Source: Pirellulales bacterium (GTDB taxonomy: Bacteria; Planctomycetota; Planctomycetia; Pirellulales; JAEUIK01). Taken from it: DNA of 64,000 bases. The position numbers and the translations under genes were made by a program. Shown one piece after another: positions 36,327 to 46,476 of this stretch. Below the pieces are notes generated by a model. It searched no databases. It was not told where the DNA came from and saw nothing but the letters and a program-made list of their open reading frames with translations. The first letter of the stretch is position 1. The number at the start of each line of letters is the position of its first letter. The stretch is from assembly GCA_019694435.1 (NCBI GenBank), contig JAIBBZ010000004.1, positions 148,922 through 212,921 on the forward strand. Direction: 5' to 3'.

Positions 36327-39300
36327 ATGGCACAGTCGGTACTGACCGCGGTCGATGCCCGATCACCAGCAGCCGAAACACCCTGGCATGCCATGTTCTC
36401 CACGGCCTTGCCGAACGTACGCGCCGGGATCGCGGTGATCATTCTCGGCGTTTGCTTTTTTCTGGTGTCCAACACGCTCTTCTTGATCGGGCTGGGTTAT
36501 CGGCCCTGGCGCGCGCAGATCGACGTCGTGGGCGCGGTGCTGGTCTGCCTGGGGGTGATTACCGTGTGCCGGCAATACGCCGCCGACATTCGCGCTGCGC
36601 GCGTCATCTGCTGGTTTTCCGTGCTGTTCGTCGGCGGGCAGTTCTTGCGGATCTTCGAGGAATCGAGTTGGCTGGCTGAACCCGTCCGCTACATGATTCG
36701 TGTCGCGGCGCCGAACATGGCCGATCTCGGGGTCGGGGTGATCGCCCTGGTGCTGGTCGGATTGATGACCAGTTCGCGGCGCCAGGCGCTGGCGATCGCG
36801 TCAGCCCAGGACAGCTTGGCGCTGGCCAACCAAGCGCTGCGCGAGCAGGCCGAGCGGCTCGATCTGGCGACTCGCCAGGGTGGTGCGACGCTGTGGGACT
36901 GGAATCTCGCCGAACAGCGCATTTATCGCGACGCCGGTCTCGGGGCGATGCTGGGGTACTCGGCCGCTGCGCTCGATGCGCTGGGAGGCGACTGGCGGCC
37001 TCTCTGGCACCCGGCCGAACGCGATCGAAACCAGGCGCTGCTCATTGCCCATCTCCGCGGTGAATCGCCCGTGTTCGAATGCGAGCATCGCTTGCGCAAA
37101 CACGACGGCGGTTGGCGGTGGGTGCTCACCCGGGGGCGCGTCGTCCAACGCGACCCGGCCGGCCGAGCTCTACGCATTACCGGTGCCCACTTCGATATTC
37201 ACGAGCGCAAGCGGATCGAAGCCGAGTTGGAGGAGAATCGTCAGTGGTTCGACCTGGCCGTGGCCGGCGGCCAGCTCGGGGTCTGGAATTGGAATCCCAT
37301 CACGGATGAGTTGCTTTGGAATGCCCAGTGGGCCGCCTTGCTGGGCTACGAGGCCGACGACTTGCCGCGCCGCGGGGCGACTTGGACGACCCTCACCCAT
37401 CCGGAAGATCACGCCCATTGCCGGCAGGCGATCCTCGACCATTTGCGCGGTTTGGCGCCGGCGATCAACGTCGAATGCCGGATGCGCACGAAGGACGGGC
37501 GCTGGCATTGGGTCAACTCGCGCGGCCAGGTCATCGAACGTAACGAGGCTGGAATCGCGGTGCGCGCCAGCGGCGTGCTGATCGATATCGACGGCCGGAA
37601 ACGCTGGGAAGTAGAACGTGCCAGACACGAGCACGCCCTGCTGACTGCGACGGCCCGTTACGAAGCGGCGATCGCCGCTGCCGGCCTGACCGTCTTCGAT
37701 TGGGATATCGCCTGCGACACCATCTGCTGGTCCGGGAAGTTCACCGAGGTCTTCGGATATTCGGCGGCCGAGATGCCCCAGACGTTTGGCGACGCGTTGC
37801 AACAGGCGCATCCCGACGATCTCGCCTGGTTGAACGAGCGCAGAGACCAGATGCTGGCCACGCAGAACGCCGGTCCCGGATTCATCGTGCGCCTGCGCCA
37901 CCGCGACGGACCATACCGCTCGGTCAAATGCGTCAGCACCTATGTGGTCGATTCCACGACGGGCGCCGGGCGCCTGGTCGGTTTCTTGGTGGACGTCACG
38001 CCCGAAGTCGAAGCCGAAGCGGCGTTGCGCGAAAGCGAAGGCCGGTTTCGAACGATGGCCGATGCGGTGCCGGCGTTGGTGCTCACCTCGAACGCCCTGG
38101 GCGGCGTCAACTATGTGAATCAGCGGTGGCTCGATTTAACCGGTTCGCGTGCCACAGAGTCGTTCGGTGAAAGGTGGGCGCAGTTTGTACATCCCGAGGA
38201 TCGTGACCGGTGTCTCCAGACGTACCGTGCAGCGGTCGATCGGCCCGGGCCGATCTCGATCGAGGGCCGCGTGCGCCGGTACGACGGTGAGTATCGCTGG
38301 ATGTTCTGCGAGACGCTGCCCCGGTGGGTCGGTGAACAATTCAACGGCTTTATCACGGTCTGCATCGACATCACCGAGCGGCATCAGGCCGAGGAAGAAA
38401 CGCGCCAACTCAGCCGGTTCCGGCAGGCCGTGATCGAAACGGCCGCCGAGGGGATCTGCGTCTGGCAATTCATCGATGAGCCCCCCTTTGTGCGGTTCAC
38501 GATCTGGAACGACCGGATGTACGCGCTGACCGGTTATACGCTCGACGAGATCAACGCGACCGGCTGGCGTGACGCCCTCCACCCTGGTTTGCCGTCGCGG
38601 CAACTCGCGACCGAGCGGCTGCTGCGGCTGAAAGCGGGCGACCAGCTGTGCCACGAGTTGTGGGAGGTTCGCCGCAAGGATGGCACGTGGCGCACGCTGT
38701 CGATCTCATCCTCGCCGTTCGAGACGAGCGAAGGACGCGAGTTGACGGTGGCCCTGATGCACGACGTCACCGAGCGCGTCGCGGCGGAACGTGCCTTGCG
38801 ATTGAGCGAGCAAAAACTGCGCTTGGCCGTCGAAGCGGCGCATCTCATCCCCTGGCATTGGAATTTCCGCGACAATGTCGTCGTCGATTGGTGTACGGGC
38901 GAAAGACACGATGGGGGAGTCGCACCGACCTACAGCGGCTTCATGGGGATCATCAATCCCGATGACCAGCTGAAGGTGATCGAGGCCACGCAGCGCGCGA
39001 TCGACGAAGACGCCTTGTTTGAAGTCGAGTTGCGAGCACACGATGGGGAAGAAATACATTGGATGTACACCCGCGGCCGGGTTCTGCGCGACGAACGCAA
39101 CGAGCCCTATGCCATGGCGGGAGTCGCCCTCGACGTCACCGAGCGCAAGGCCGCCGAGCAGGCTTTGTTGCGCGAGCAGAGCCTGCTGCGGATGATCAAC
39201 GCGGCGCAAACGCGGTTTATGCACGGCGCCGATGCGCCGTCGATGTTTTCCGCATTGCTCACCGGGCTGCTTGAGTTGACCGGCAGCGAATATGGGCTCA

Positions 39301-41219
39301 TCGGCGAGATCTGCCGGGACCAGGCGGGGAATTACCTGCAAACGCACGCCTTGGCCGGCGCAGCCGCATGCTCGCCGGATGAACCGCGCGTGCAGCCAGG
39401 GCCCGAGTTACGCAACCTCGACACCTGGTTCGGTGAAGTGGTCCGCAACGGCGAAGTCCTGATCTTCAACGACCCACCCCAGGAGTTTGCGCCCGCGGGG
39501 CTGCCACCGGGACATCCGCCGTTGCGTTCGTTCGCGGCGATTCCGTTCGACTCCGGTGAAGAACTCGTGGGGCTGGTGGTCCTGGCGAATCGACCGGGTG
39601 GCTTCGACGAATTGATGATCTCCCAGTTGGAGACCTTTCGCACCACGGCCGCGACCCTGATTGCTGGCTACCGTCTCGAACGGCAACGCGCCGAGGCCGA
39701 GCAGCGCTTGCGCGAGAGCGATCAGCGCTGGCAGTTTGCGATCGAGGGGGCCGGTGACGGCGTTTGGGATTGGAACATCAAAGCGGGCGAGGTCGTCTAT
39801 TCGCGCCAGTGGAAACGCATGCTCGGCTACGCGGAAGACGAAATCGAAGGCCGGCCGGACGATTGGGCCCAGCGCGTCCATCCCGCTGACGTCCGGCGCG
39901 TCTATGACGCCTTGCAACGGCATCTCCTGGGCGAGACGCCACACTTTGGGCACGAGTATCGCATCCGGCGCAAGGACGGCAATTACATTTGGGTGCTCGA
40001 TCGCGGCATGGTCATCGTGCGCGACAATTGCGGGCAGCCGATACGCGCGATCGGCACGCTGGCCGATATCACCGAGCGCAAACAGGCCGAGGAAGAACGG
40101 AACCGGATGTGGAACCTGTCGCTCGACTTGTTGTCGATCGGCAGCTTCGACGGCTATTTGAAGCAGGTGAACCCGGCCTGGAGCCGGCTGCTCGGCTGGT
40201 CGGAACCAGAACTACTCGCGCACGCCTGGCTGCACTTCGTCCATCCCGAGGATCAAGACGCGACGATCGCCGCGACAAAGCGCTTGCTCAACGGCACGCC
40301 GATCCTGGGATTCGAGAACCGTTTTCGCTGCGCCGATGGCGGCTATCGTTGGTTGTCCTGGAATGCGTTCCCGTTGTCCGATCTGCAGACCACTTTCGCC
40401 GTGACCCGCGACGTCACGGAGCGCAAGGAAACGGAGTTTGAATTGGTGCGCTACCGTGACCACTTGGAGGCGCTCGTCGACGCGCGAACGCAGGAATTGG
40501 AAGAATCTCGACGGCAATTAGTGCAATCCGAACGCCTGGCTTCGGTCGGCACGCTGGCCGCGGGCATTGCCCACGAGATCAATAACCCGGTTGGGACCAT
40601 CCTGCTCTCCGCCCAGGTGGCACTCCGGCAGCTGGGGCCCACGACACCGCCCGAGCGGGCGCGCGAGGCGCTGCAGGCCATTGTCAACGACGCCAAGCGG
40701 TGCGGCCGAATTGTTCGCAGCGTTTTGCAATTTTCCCGGCAACAAGCAACCGATAAATGGCCAGCGCAGCTAAACGATTGCGTGCACCAGGCGGCCTTGT
40801 CGCTCAGGAAACCGCTGGCGGATCGTGAGATTGCGCTGCAGCTCGATCTGGATGAAAGCTTGCCGCCTGTGCGGATCAACCCTACCGAAATGGAGCAAGT
40901 GCTCGTCAACTTGCTGCAAAACGCCGCCGAGGCTAGCAAGCCCCGGTCCTCGATCCGCGTGACGTCCAATGTCGACGGCGCCGCTGTACGCATGGCGGTC
41001 ATCGACCAGGGGCACGGGATGTCGTCCGAAGTGCGAGCGCGCCTGTTCGATCCGTTCTTCACCACGCGCCGCAACCAGGGTGGCACGGGCCTGGGAATGA
41101 GTATTGCCTACGGGATCATCATGGATCACGATGGTGCCATGCATGTCGACACGGAAGTTGGCCGTGGCACGACGATTACGGTGGAGTTGCCGACGGGTAT
41201 ACTGTCCGCTGGGGCGTAG
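36327..41219 (+). CDS. Membrane-anchored multi-PAS/GAF sensor histidine kinase
   Basis: This 1630-residue kinase starts with four hydrophobic helices (about 33-150), then a long sensory array. I count eight PAS domains by the repeating 'FDLAVAGGQLGVWNWN' openings and ITERKxAE endings: openings near residues 180, 305, 450, 575, 690, 830, 1125 and 1260. One GAF domain (about 955-1110, EYGLIGEI, SFAAIPF) lies between PAS6 and PAS7. HisKA has the phospho-acceptor His in AAGIAHEINNPV, and the HATPase shows NLLQNAAEAS and GGTGLGMSIAYGI. There is no receiver domain. A GGAGG site precedes ATG 36327. The response regulator 25 bases downstream is its probable partner. The ligands are unknown; PAS domains may bind haem or flavin. 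Confidence 0.95.
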   Translation: MAQSVLTAVDARSPAAETPWHAMFSTALPNVRAGIAVIILGVCFFLVSNTLFLIGLGYRPWRAQIDVVGAVLVCLGVITVCRQYAADIRAARVICWFSVLFVGGQFLRIFEESSWLAEPVRYMIRVAAPNMADLGVGVIALVLVGLMTSSRRQALAIASAQDSLALANQALREQAERLDLATRQGGATLWDWNLAEQRIYRDAGLGAMLGYSAAALDALGGDWRPLWHPAERDRNQALLIAHLRGESPVFECEHRLRKHDGGWRWVLTRGRVVQRDPAGRALRITGAHFDIHERKRIEAELEENRQWFDLAVAGGQLGVWNWNPITDELLWNAQWAALLGYEADDLPRRGATWTTLTHPEDHAHCRQAILDHLRGLAPAINVECRMRTKDGRWHWVNSRGQVIERNEAGIAVRASGVLIDIDGRKRWEVERARHEHALLTATARYEAAIAAAGLTVFDWDIACDTICWSGKFTEVFGYSAAEMPQTFGDALQQAHPDDLAWLNERRDQMLATQNAGPGFIVRLRHRDGPYRSVKCVSTYVVDSTTGAGRLVGFLVDVTPEVEAEAALRESEGRFRTMADAVPALVLTSNALGGVNYVNQRWLDLTGSRATESFGERWAQFVHPEDRDRCLQTYRAAVDRPGPISIEGRVRRYDGEYRWMFCETLPRWVGEQFNGFITVCIDITERHQAEEETRQLSRFRQAVIETAAEGICVWQFIDEPPFVRFTIWNDRMYALTGYTLDEINATGWRDALHPGLPSRQLATERLLRLKAGDQLCHELWEVRRKDGTWRTLSISSSPFETSEGRELTVALMHDVTERVAAERALRLSEQKLRLAVEAAHLIPWHWNFRDNVVVDWCTGERHDGGVAPTYSGFMGIINPDDQLKVIEATQRAIDEDALFEVELRAHDGEEIHWMYTRGRVLRDERNEPYAMAGVALDVTERKAAEQALLREQSLLRMINAAQTRFMHGADAPSMFSALLTGLLELTGSEYGLIGEICRDQAGNYLQTHALAGAAACSPDEPRVQPGPELRNLDTWFGEVVRNGEVLIFNDPPQEFAPAGLPPGHPPLRSFAAIPFDSGEELVGLVVLANRPGGFDELMISQLETFRTTAATLIAGYRLERQRAEAEQRLRESDQRWQFAIEGAGDGVWDWNIKAGEVVYSRQWKRMLGYAEDEIEGRPDDWAQRVHPADVRRVYDALQRHLLGETPHFGHEYRIRRKDGNYIWVLDRGMVIVRDNCGQPIRAIGTLADITERKQAEEERNRMWNLSLDLLSIGSFDGYLKQVNPAWSRLLGWSEPELLAHAWLHFVHPEDQDATIAATKRLLNGTPILGFENRFRCADGGYRWLSWNAFPLSDLQTTFAVTRDVTERKETEFELVRYRDHLEALVDARTQELEESRRQLVQSERLASVGTLAAGIAHEINNPVGTILLSAQVALRQLGPTTPPERAREALQAIVNDAKRCGRIVRSVLQFSRQQATDKWPAQLNDCVHQAALSLRKPLADREIALQLDLDESLPPVRINPTEMEQVLVNLLQNAAEASKPRSSIRVTSNVDGAAVRMAVIDQGHGMSSEVRARLFDPFFTTRRNQGGTGLGMSIAYGIIMDHDGAMHVDTEVGRGTTITVELPTGILSAGA

Positions 41220-41244
41220 TCTCGCCGCGTAAGGATGACTGAAC

Positions 41245-41622
41245 ATGGTCCGCATTCTCGTGGTGGATGACGAAGAGGGGTACCGCTGCAACTTGAGCCT
41301 CTGTTTCGAGGCCGAAGGGTTCGACGTACGGACCGCCGCAACCACGACCGAGGCGCTCGACGTCACCGCGCAATTCAAGCCCGACGTCGTGATCGCCGAC
41401 TGGATGCTCCGCGAGGAGCGCAACGGTCTCGACTTGCTGCACGCCATTCACGAGCGGGTGCCTAGCGTCGAGGGCATCTTGATCACGGGCTATCCGTCGA
41501 GCGAGCTCTGGGCGTCGGCCAAGCGAGCCGACGTATTCGAGGCCCTTGAGAAGCCGTTCGACATCGACGACCTGCTGTCGATCGTGCGCTACGCGGCTCA
41601 AAGCCGGCACAGCAAACAATAG
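41245..41622 (+). CDS. Single-domain (CheY-like) response regulator
   Basis: The 125-residue protein is only a receiver: RILVVDDEEGYRCNL (acidic pocket), the phospho-acceptor Asp in VIADWMLREERNG, the Thr in ILITGYPSS and the Lys in ALEKPFDID. There is no output domain, so it passes phosphate on or regulates by protein contact. With 25 bases between it and the PAS kinase, the two form a clear pair. It is followed 68 bases later by a DUF1569 gene in the same direction. Confidence 0.92.
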   Translation: MVRILVVDDEEGYRCNLSLCFEAEGFDVRTAATTTEALDVTAQFKPDVVIADWMLREERNGLDLLHAIHERVPSVEGILITGYPSSELWASAKRADVFEALEKPFDIDDLLSIVRYAAQSRHSKQ

Positions 41623-41690
41623 AGATCGCGCGCGGCGCGTTCTCCGGTCGTCTGCTCCCGGACCAGCGCTCATTCCGGACTTGGTGCGGC

Positions 41691-42182
41691 ATGAAGGTCG
41701 ATACACGCAAGGTCCGCAATCGCCGCCGCGTGCACTATCGCGACTTCGACGAGCTGCTGGCCGACGCCGAACGCCTCGCGGCGCTGCCGCGCGTGCAGTG
41801 CCTGGGCAACTGGACCGTCGGGCAGACGATGCAGCACCTGGGCAACGCGATGCACGGCTCGATCGACGGGCCCACCTTCAACGTGCCCTGGCATATCAAG
41901 CTCATTGGCCGGCTGTTTCTCTGGCGCTGGCTGGTCTATGGGCCTTTTCCGGCCGGGTTGCAATTGCCGCGCCGCGCGGCCGAGCGGCTGATCGCCGGCC
42001 CCGACGCCACGACCGCCGCGGGGCTCGAGAAGATGCGCACCGGCGTGGCCCGGCTCCGCAGCGAGACCCAGCGCATCATCCACCCGGTAACGGGGCCGCT
42101 CACCCCGGCGCAGTGGGAACGGTTCCACTTGACGCATGCCGCGCTGCACATGAGCTTTCTGGTGCCGGACGAATCGGCGTAA
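41691..42182 (+). CDS. DUF1569 protein (DinB-like fold), second copy
   Basis: The 163-residue protein parallels the copy at 32294: VHYRDFDELLADAERL, LGNWTVGQTMQHLGNAMHG, HPVTGPLTPAQWERFHLTHAALHMSFLVPDE. The conserved His residues (QHLG, THAALH) suggest the same metal site. The two share length and all blocks, but are diverged, so the duplication is old. This one follows a kinase/regulator pair, as the first sits within one. Function is unknown. Confidence 0.82.
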   Translation: MKVDTRKVRNRRRVHYRDFDELLADAERLAALPRVQCLGNWTVGQTMQHLGNAMHGSIDGPTFNVPWHIKLIGRLFLWRWLVYGPFPAGLQLPRRAAERLIAGPDATTAAGLEKMRTGVARLRSETQRIIHPVTGPLTPAQWERFHLTHAALHMSFLVPDESA

Positions 42183-42260
42183 CAAACGCCCTCTGCTTAC
42201 GCTGTACCAGGTGCGGGACCGAACAGCGGTCGCCCGCATTCCTCTCGAAAGCAAGCAGCC

Positions 42261-42368
42261 ATGTCCACGCGCCAACAATTTCAAACCGTCCTCGGCACCG
42301 TCGCCTTTTCTTGCGCCGCCGTTTGGACGCTCCTGGGGTTCGTCGCTGGCCTGTTGCCGGTGAGTTGA
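42261..42368 (+). CDS. Possible 35-residue single-helix membrane peptide
   Basis: A short frame encodes MSTRQQFQTVLGTVAFSC followed by a hydrophobic stretch (AAVWTLLGFVAGLLPVS). It has a polar start and one helix that could span the membrane. Third positions are mostly G/C in the middle. No clear ribosome-binding site is present, which keeps the call tentative. It lies between the DUF1569 gene and the MFS exporter. Confidence 0.35.
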   Translation: MSTRQQFQTVLGTVAFSCAAVWTLLGFVAGLLPVS

Positions 42369-42468
42369 GTCGGCCCTATGGCCGCCTAGGCAGGCGAAGG
42401 CCGAGTCGTCAGGATAGGGAGCTCGCTTCCTGCCGCCGCCTTGCCCTCGCCGCTGCCCGGTGCCTCGC

Positions 42469-43719
42469 ATGTCGACAGTCAGCCCCGGTCCTCGGGCCAT
42501 TTTGTTCATCTGGCTGACCGTCTTGATCGACACGATCGGCCTGGGCATCGTGCTGCCGGTCTTGCCCGAGCTGATCAGCCAGTTGGAAGGGGTTCCGACG
42601 AATGAAGCGGCCCGCTACGGCGGCTACCTGGCCACGACCTTTGCGATCGCGCAGTTCATTTTCGGTCCCGTGATGGGCAACTTGAGCGACCGGTTCGGGC
42701 GCCGACCCGTGCTGCTGGCCGCGCTCTTGGCCTTCGGTCTGGACTATCTGTTGATGGGCGCCGCGCCGAGTCTGGCGTGGCTGTTCGTCGGCAAACTCGT
42801 GGCCGGCATCACCGGCGCGACGGTGACCTCGGCCAATACATATGTCGCCGACGTGACGCCGCCGGACAAACGCGCTCAATACTTTGGCTTCATGGGCGCG
42901 GCCTTCGGGCTGGGGTTTATCCTCGGTCCCGCGCTGGGCGGTTTGCTCGGACACTGGGGGCCCCGCGCGCCGTTCTGGGCCGCGGCCGTCACGGCGCTGG
43001 CCAACGTCGCCTATGGCTGGCTGGTGCTGCCCGAGAGTCTGCCGCGCGAGTCTCGCCGCCCCTTCTCATGGCACCGAGCGAGCCTGTGGGGAACCTGGAA
43101 GCAGTTGAGCCGGTATTCGGTCGTTGTCGGCCTGATCGGCGTGCTGTTCTTGTGGATGCTCGCCCACCAGTCGTTGCCCCATACCTGGGCCTACTATGCG
43201 CGGTTTCGGTTGAAGTGGGACGAGGCCCAGGTCGGCATGTCGCTGGCCTTTGCCGGAGTGACGATGATGGCCGTGCAAGGTTTTCTGACCGGTACGATCG
43301 TGCGAGTGCTGGGCGAGTGGCGGGCCTGCCTGTTCGGTCTGATCACGGGCATCATCGGCTTCGTGGGCTATGGTCTCGCCGATCGCGGTTGGATGGTCTA
43401 TCTGTTCATCGTCGTGATGGCGCCGGCGGGCGTCGTGTTTCCGTCGATTCGCGCGCTGATGTCGCAGCAGATCCCGGCCGATTCGCAGGGGGAATTGCAG
43501 GGCGGCATCTCCAGCCTGCACAGCCTGACGTCGATCTTTGGCCCGATCTTGATGACGCAACTATTCGCGTATTTTTCCTCGGCGGGGGCCTTCATCTACC
43601 TGCCCGGCGCGGCGTTTCTGTTCGCCGGTTTGCTGTCGATCGGCAGCCTGGCGTTGTTGATACGCGTGCCTGTTGCAGAACGGCGCGAATCGCCGTCGCT
43701 GGAGCGTGCCGAGGCCTAG
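42469..43719 (+). CDS. MFS exporter of the TetA/DHA1 type
   Basis: The 416-residue protein has twelve hydrophobic helices. It starts [23 protein letters not shown], the motif D1-like opening of TetA-type antiporters, and motif A is [17 protein letters not shown] between helices 2 and 3. A second, degenerate motif lies in the long central loop after helix 6 ([13 protein letters not shown]). Such pumps exchange protons for drugs or metabolites. Specific substrate cannot be judged. The ATG at 42469 is used; a GTG nine bases earlier is possible. It shares the palindrome CTAG as stop with the convergent methyltransferase gene. Confidence 0.88.
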   Translation: MSTVSPGPRAILFIWLTVLIDTIGLGIVLPVLPELISQLEGVPTNEAARYGGYLATTFAIAQFIFGPVMGNLSDRFGRRPVLLAALLAFGLDYLLMGAAPSLAWLFVGKLVAGITGATVTSANTYVADVTPPDKRAQYFGFMGAAFGLGFILGPALGGLLGHWGPRAPFWAAAVTALANVAYGWLVLPESLPRESRRPFSWHRASLWGTWKQLSRYSVVVGLIGVLFLWMLAHQSLPHTWAYYARFRLKWDEAQVGMSLAFAGVTMMAVQGFLTGTIVRVLGEWRACLFGLITGIIGFVGYGLADRGWMVYLFIVVMAPAGVVFPSIRALMSQQIPADSQGELQGGISSLHSLTSIFGPILMTQLFAYFSSAGAFIYLPGAAFLFAGLLSIGSLALLIRVPVAERRESPSLERAEA

Positions 43720-44387
43720 CCCAGCGACAACAGCGCGCGGCCGGCCGCACGCAGCCAAGGTGTCAGCGCCGCCGCGAGCGGCAGAGCGGTCAGCCACAGC
43801 GCGGCTCGCGCCAGCTCGCGCAGCAGTCCGGCGACGTGCACTTCGACGACCGCCGGCGATGCCGGCCATTGCCACCGCGGCCACAGCCGTGGAACGCTGG
43901 CGGCATAGTGGTCGTATTGCGCGCCCCAGTGATGACGCAAGCGCCGTTCCTCGTCGCGAATCGTCAGCCGCGTATACAGCGGCAGCGCAACCAACAGCGC
44001 CGCGAACATCACAAGACTTTGCCAGGCCAGGCACGCTCCGCACACGGCCAGCAGCGTACCCAGATAGAGAGGATTGCGCACCAGCGAGTAGGGGCCCTCG
44101 GTGACCAGCCGCTTGCTCTTGCGGCCGCCGATATAGAGCGTGGCCCACAGCCGCAGCATCACGCCGCCGACGATCAGAGCCCAACCGAGTTGCGCGCTGG
44201 CCACTTGCAGCCAGGAGCCTGGTACCGGCGCCGATTCGAAGATCACTGCCAGCAGGACTGCCGGCGCAAGAACCGCACCGGCCAGCAAAGTACGGGAACG
44301 TACCCAGATGCTGCGCCGTGCGAGCCGGCGCCCCGGCTCGAAGGCCAAGGGGACCTGCGGGACAATTTGTACCGGTGCGGTAGTCAA
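43716..44387 (-). CDS. Isoprenylcysteine carboxyl methyltransferase/PEMT-family membrane methyltransferase
   Basis: About 223 residues with four to five hydrophobic helices. The ICMT/PEMT signature is clear: KRLVTEGPYSLVRNPLYLGTLL, then a helix and IRDEERRLRHHWGAQYDHYAA. In this family the enzyme methylates lipids or small membrane substrates with S-adenosylmethionine bound by the RNPxYxG and EE motifs. The start is uncertain: no ATG or GTG is available before the first helix, so I place it at TTG 44387. The gene begins about 20 bases after the GT39 stop and is probably cotranscribed. Confidence 0.72.
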   Translation of the reverse strand: MTTAPVQIVPQVPLAFEPGRRLARRSIWVRSRTLLAGAVLAPAVLLAVIFESAPVPGSWLQVASAQLGWALIVGGVMLRLWATLYIGGRKSKRLVTEGPYSLVRNPLYLGTLLAVCGACLAWQSLVMFAALLVALPLYTRLTIRDEERRLRHHWGAQYDHYAASVPRLWPRWQWPASPAVVEVHVAGLLRELARAALWLTALPLAAALTPWLRAAGRALLSLG

Positions 44388-44409
44388 AGGGCTGTGCCTG
44401 TGCGCGATG

Positions 44410-46215
44410 CTACTGAAGCCCCGACCCGATGGGATGACGCACGACCGATGCTTCTGCAAATGTGGCGAGGTAGATCTGCGACTTTTCGTCGAGTTGTTCG
44501 AGCTGCACGTTCGCCGGCAAGCGTTCGCGCCAGCGCGGCGAGTCGGCGTCTTTGACGAGCACCAACAACCGGTGGCGCTCGGCGAGCAAGTCGACAAAGG
44601 CGTGGATGTCGGCGATGGGCAGCTCCAAGACAGGCCGGTGTTCGAGTTGATCGAAGGCCACCGCGTCCTGCGCGCGGCCCAGGCAGGCGATCGTCAGGCC
44701 CGCCTGTTGCGGATCGGACACGAGCTGCCGGACCTGCAGGGCCACGGACCGTTTGCGGGCCATTTCCGGTGCAAAGTCGACCAGCCCCAGCAGCGAGATC
44801 ACCACCGTTGCGGCGCCCAGCGACGTGGTACACACCAGCGGCTGGGAAAAATTGCGCGCCGCGGTGATCAGCAGCCCGCACACGGCGAGCGACCCGAGGA
44901 CTTCGGCGGCCGTGCCCTCGGCTTCATGCGAGACCACCATCCAGTCCGCCACCAGCAGGCCCGCGAGCACCAGCGCCAACGACACGCACCACAGCTTGGG
45001 CAGCGTGAGTCGGATGCCTCGGAAATAGCGCGTCGAGACCTCGTTGATCAGCGTGCGGTCGCAGACCACGCCCGCCGCCAAGGCGAACAACGGCACCGAC
45101 GGCAGCACGTAGGCCGGCAATTTCGACTGCGAAGCTGAGAAGAACCCGAAGATCCACAGCCCCGCCAGCATCAGAAAGCCAAAAGCATGGGTTCGCAGCC
45201 GACGGATTTCCAGCGATCGACTGGTCAGGAACACGGCGACTGCACCGACCAGCAGCGACGTCGGGTACATCGCCCCGATCAAGATCGGCACATAAAACCA
45301 AAACGGTTGCACATGGGCGATGCCGACCACGAACCGGGCGACGTGGTGCCGCCAGAAGAAGTATTCGGCGAACTCCGGGCGATAGATCGACGCCGCCACG
45401 AACCACGGCGCTGCGACGCCCAAGACGATGCCGAAATACAGCAGCCAGCGCCCGGTCCGTGCCCGCAGCGTACCGCGCCCGCGCAGCCACTCATGCAAGA
45501 GCAGCGGCGGCACGACGATCACCAGCGCGATCGGACCCTTGGTCAGCCCGCCGATGCCACAAGCCGCGGCGCTCGCCAGCCACCAGCGCGTTTGATGGCG
45601 GGCCTGGTCGATCGCGACGGCGCCGCACAGCAGTGCGGTGGTCGTGGCGGCAGTCAGCAGGGCATCGAACGACAAGAACCTGCCGCTGAGGATGAAGCCC
45701 GTGCTGAATAACAGCGCCGCCATGCCGAGCAGCGCTGCGCGGCGGCCAACCATCCGCTGGCCGGCCCAATAGACGACCCCCAGCGTCCAGAGCGCCGCGC
45801 AAGCCGGGACCAGCCGCACGGCGGCCGTCGTGTGGCCGAACGCCGCCATGCTTCCGGCCGTCAACCAGAACAATAGCGGCGGCTTGTCTTGATACGCCTT
45901 GCCTTGCCGCATCGGCAGCAAGAAATCACCTGAGGTCAGCATCTCGCGGGCAATCTCCGCGTAGCGCCCTTCGTCGGGCTCAAAGAACGGATAGGCGGTG
46001 TTGCTCAACAGCAACAGTCCCGCGAGCGACAGGGCCAACACGACGCCGCTCACGTAGAGCGGCAAGTTTGCGTCGCCGTCGGGTGGCGTTGCCGTGCCGG
46101 CGAACGCCGTTTCGTTCCACCAACGTTTCAATCGCGCGGGCACGTGTTGCGGCGATCGCAGCGACGCCTGTAGCGCCGCTCGCCACCCGCTGGTTCCGTT
46201 CGGGCTCGCATCCAT
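44410..46215 (-). CDS. ArnT-like family 39 glycosyltransferase
   Basis: The 601-residue protein has a cytoplasmic N-terminus of about 50 residues, then about 12 hydrophobic helices. The first periplasmic loop carries the catalytic Asp/Glu motif EPDEGRYAEIAREML, followed by KPPLLFWLTAG. GGLTKGPIALVI and PAYVLPSVPLFALAAG are further family landmarks. ArnT/PMT enzymes take sugar from polyprenyl phosphate and attach it to lipid A or proteins in the periplasm. The C-terminal about 120 residues form a soluble domain. The acceptor is unknown. It may be the first gene of a unit with the methyltransferase. Confidence 0.88.
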   Translation of the reverse strand: MDASPNGTSGWRAALQASLRSPQHVPARLKRWWNETAFAGTATPPDGDANLPLYVSGVVLALSLAGLLLLSNTAYPFFEPDEGRYAEIAREMLTSGDFLLPMRQGKAYQDKPPLLFWLTAGSMAAFGHTTAAVRLVPACAALWTLGVVYWAGQRMVGRRAALLGMAALLFSTGFILSGRFLSFDALLTAATTTALLCGAVAIDQARHQTRWWLASAAACGIGGLTKGPIALVIVVPPLLLHEWLRGRGTLRARTGRWLLYFGIVLGVAAPWFVAASIYRPEFAEYFFWRHHVARFVVGIAHVQPFWFYVPILIGAMYPTSLLVGAVAVFLTSRSLEIRRLRTHAFGFLMLAGLWIFGFFSASQSKLPAYVLPSVPLFALAAGVVCDRTLINEVSTRYFRGIRLTLPKLWCVSLALVLAGLLVADWMVVSHEAEGTAAEVLGSLAVCGLLITAARNFSQPLVCTTSLGAATVVISLLGLVDFAPEMARKRSVALQVRQLVSDPQQAGLTIACLGRAQDAVAFDQLEHRPVLELPIADIHAFVDLLAERHRLLVLVKDADSPRWRERLPANVQLEQLDEKSQIYLATFAEASVVRHPIGSGLQ

Positions 46216-46476
46216 AGCTCAAGGTCTCTTGCCAAATGACTTGCCGAATGTGCTCGTGTCGAACCCCGGGCGAAACCACTGCGCCGGTCGTTGGCGACCC
46301 GGCAGACAGCGCGCTTTGGCGCGGCGCAGCAAAGTTGGCGAAACCTATGAGAGACGGCCAACTTGGGTCAAGACGAGCCGCGTTGCTAGCACGCCTCGCC
46401 AGCAGCGTGGCCTGCGCCGCCGCGCCTGCGGATGACCTTGACCGTGCGCGGCGCGCGAGTCGATAAATCCCCCGCG

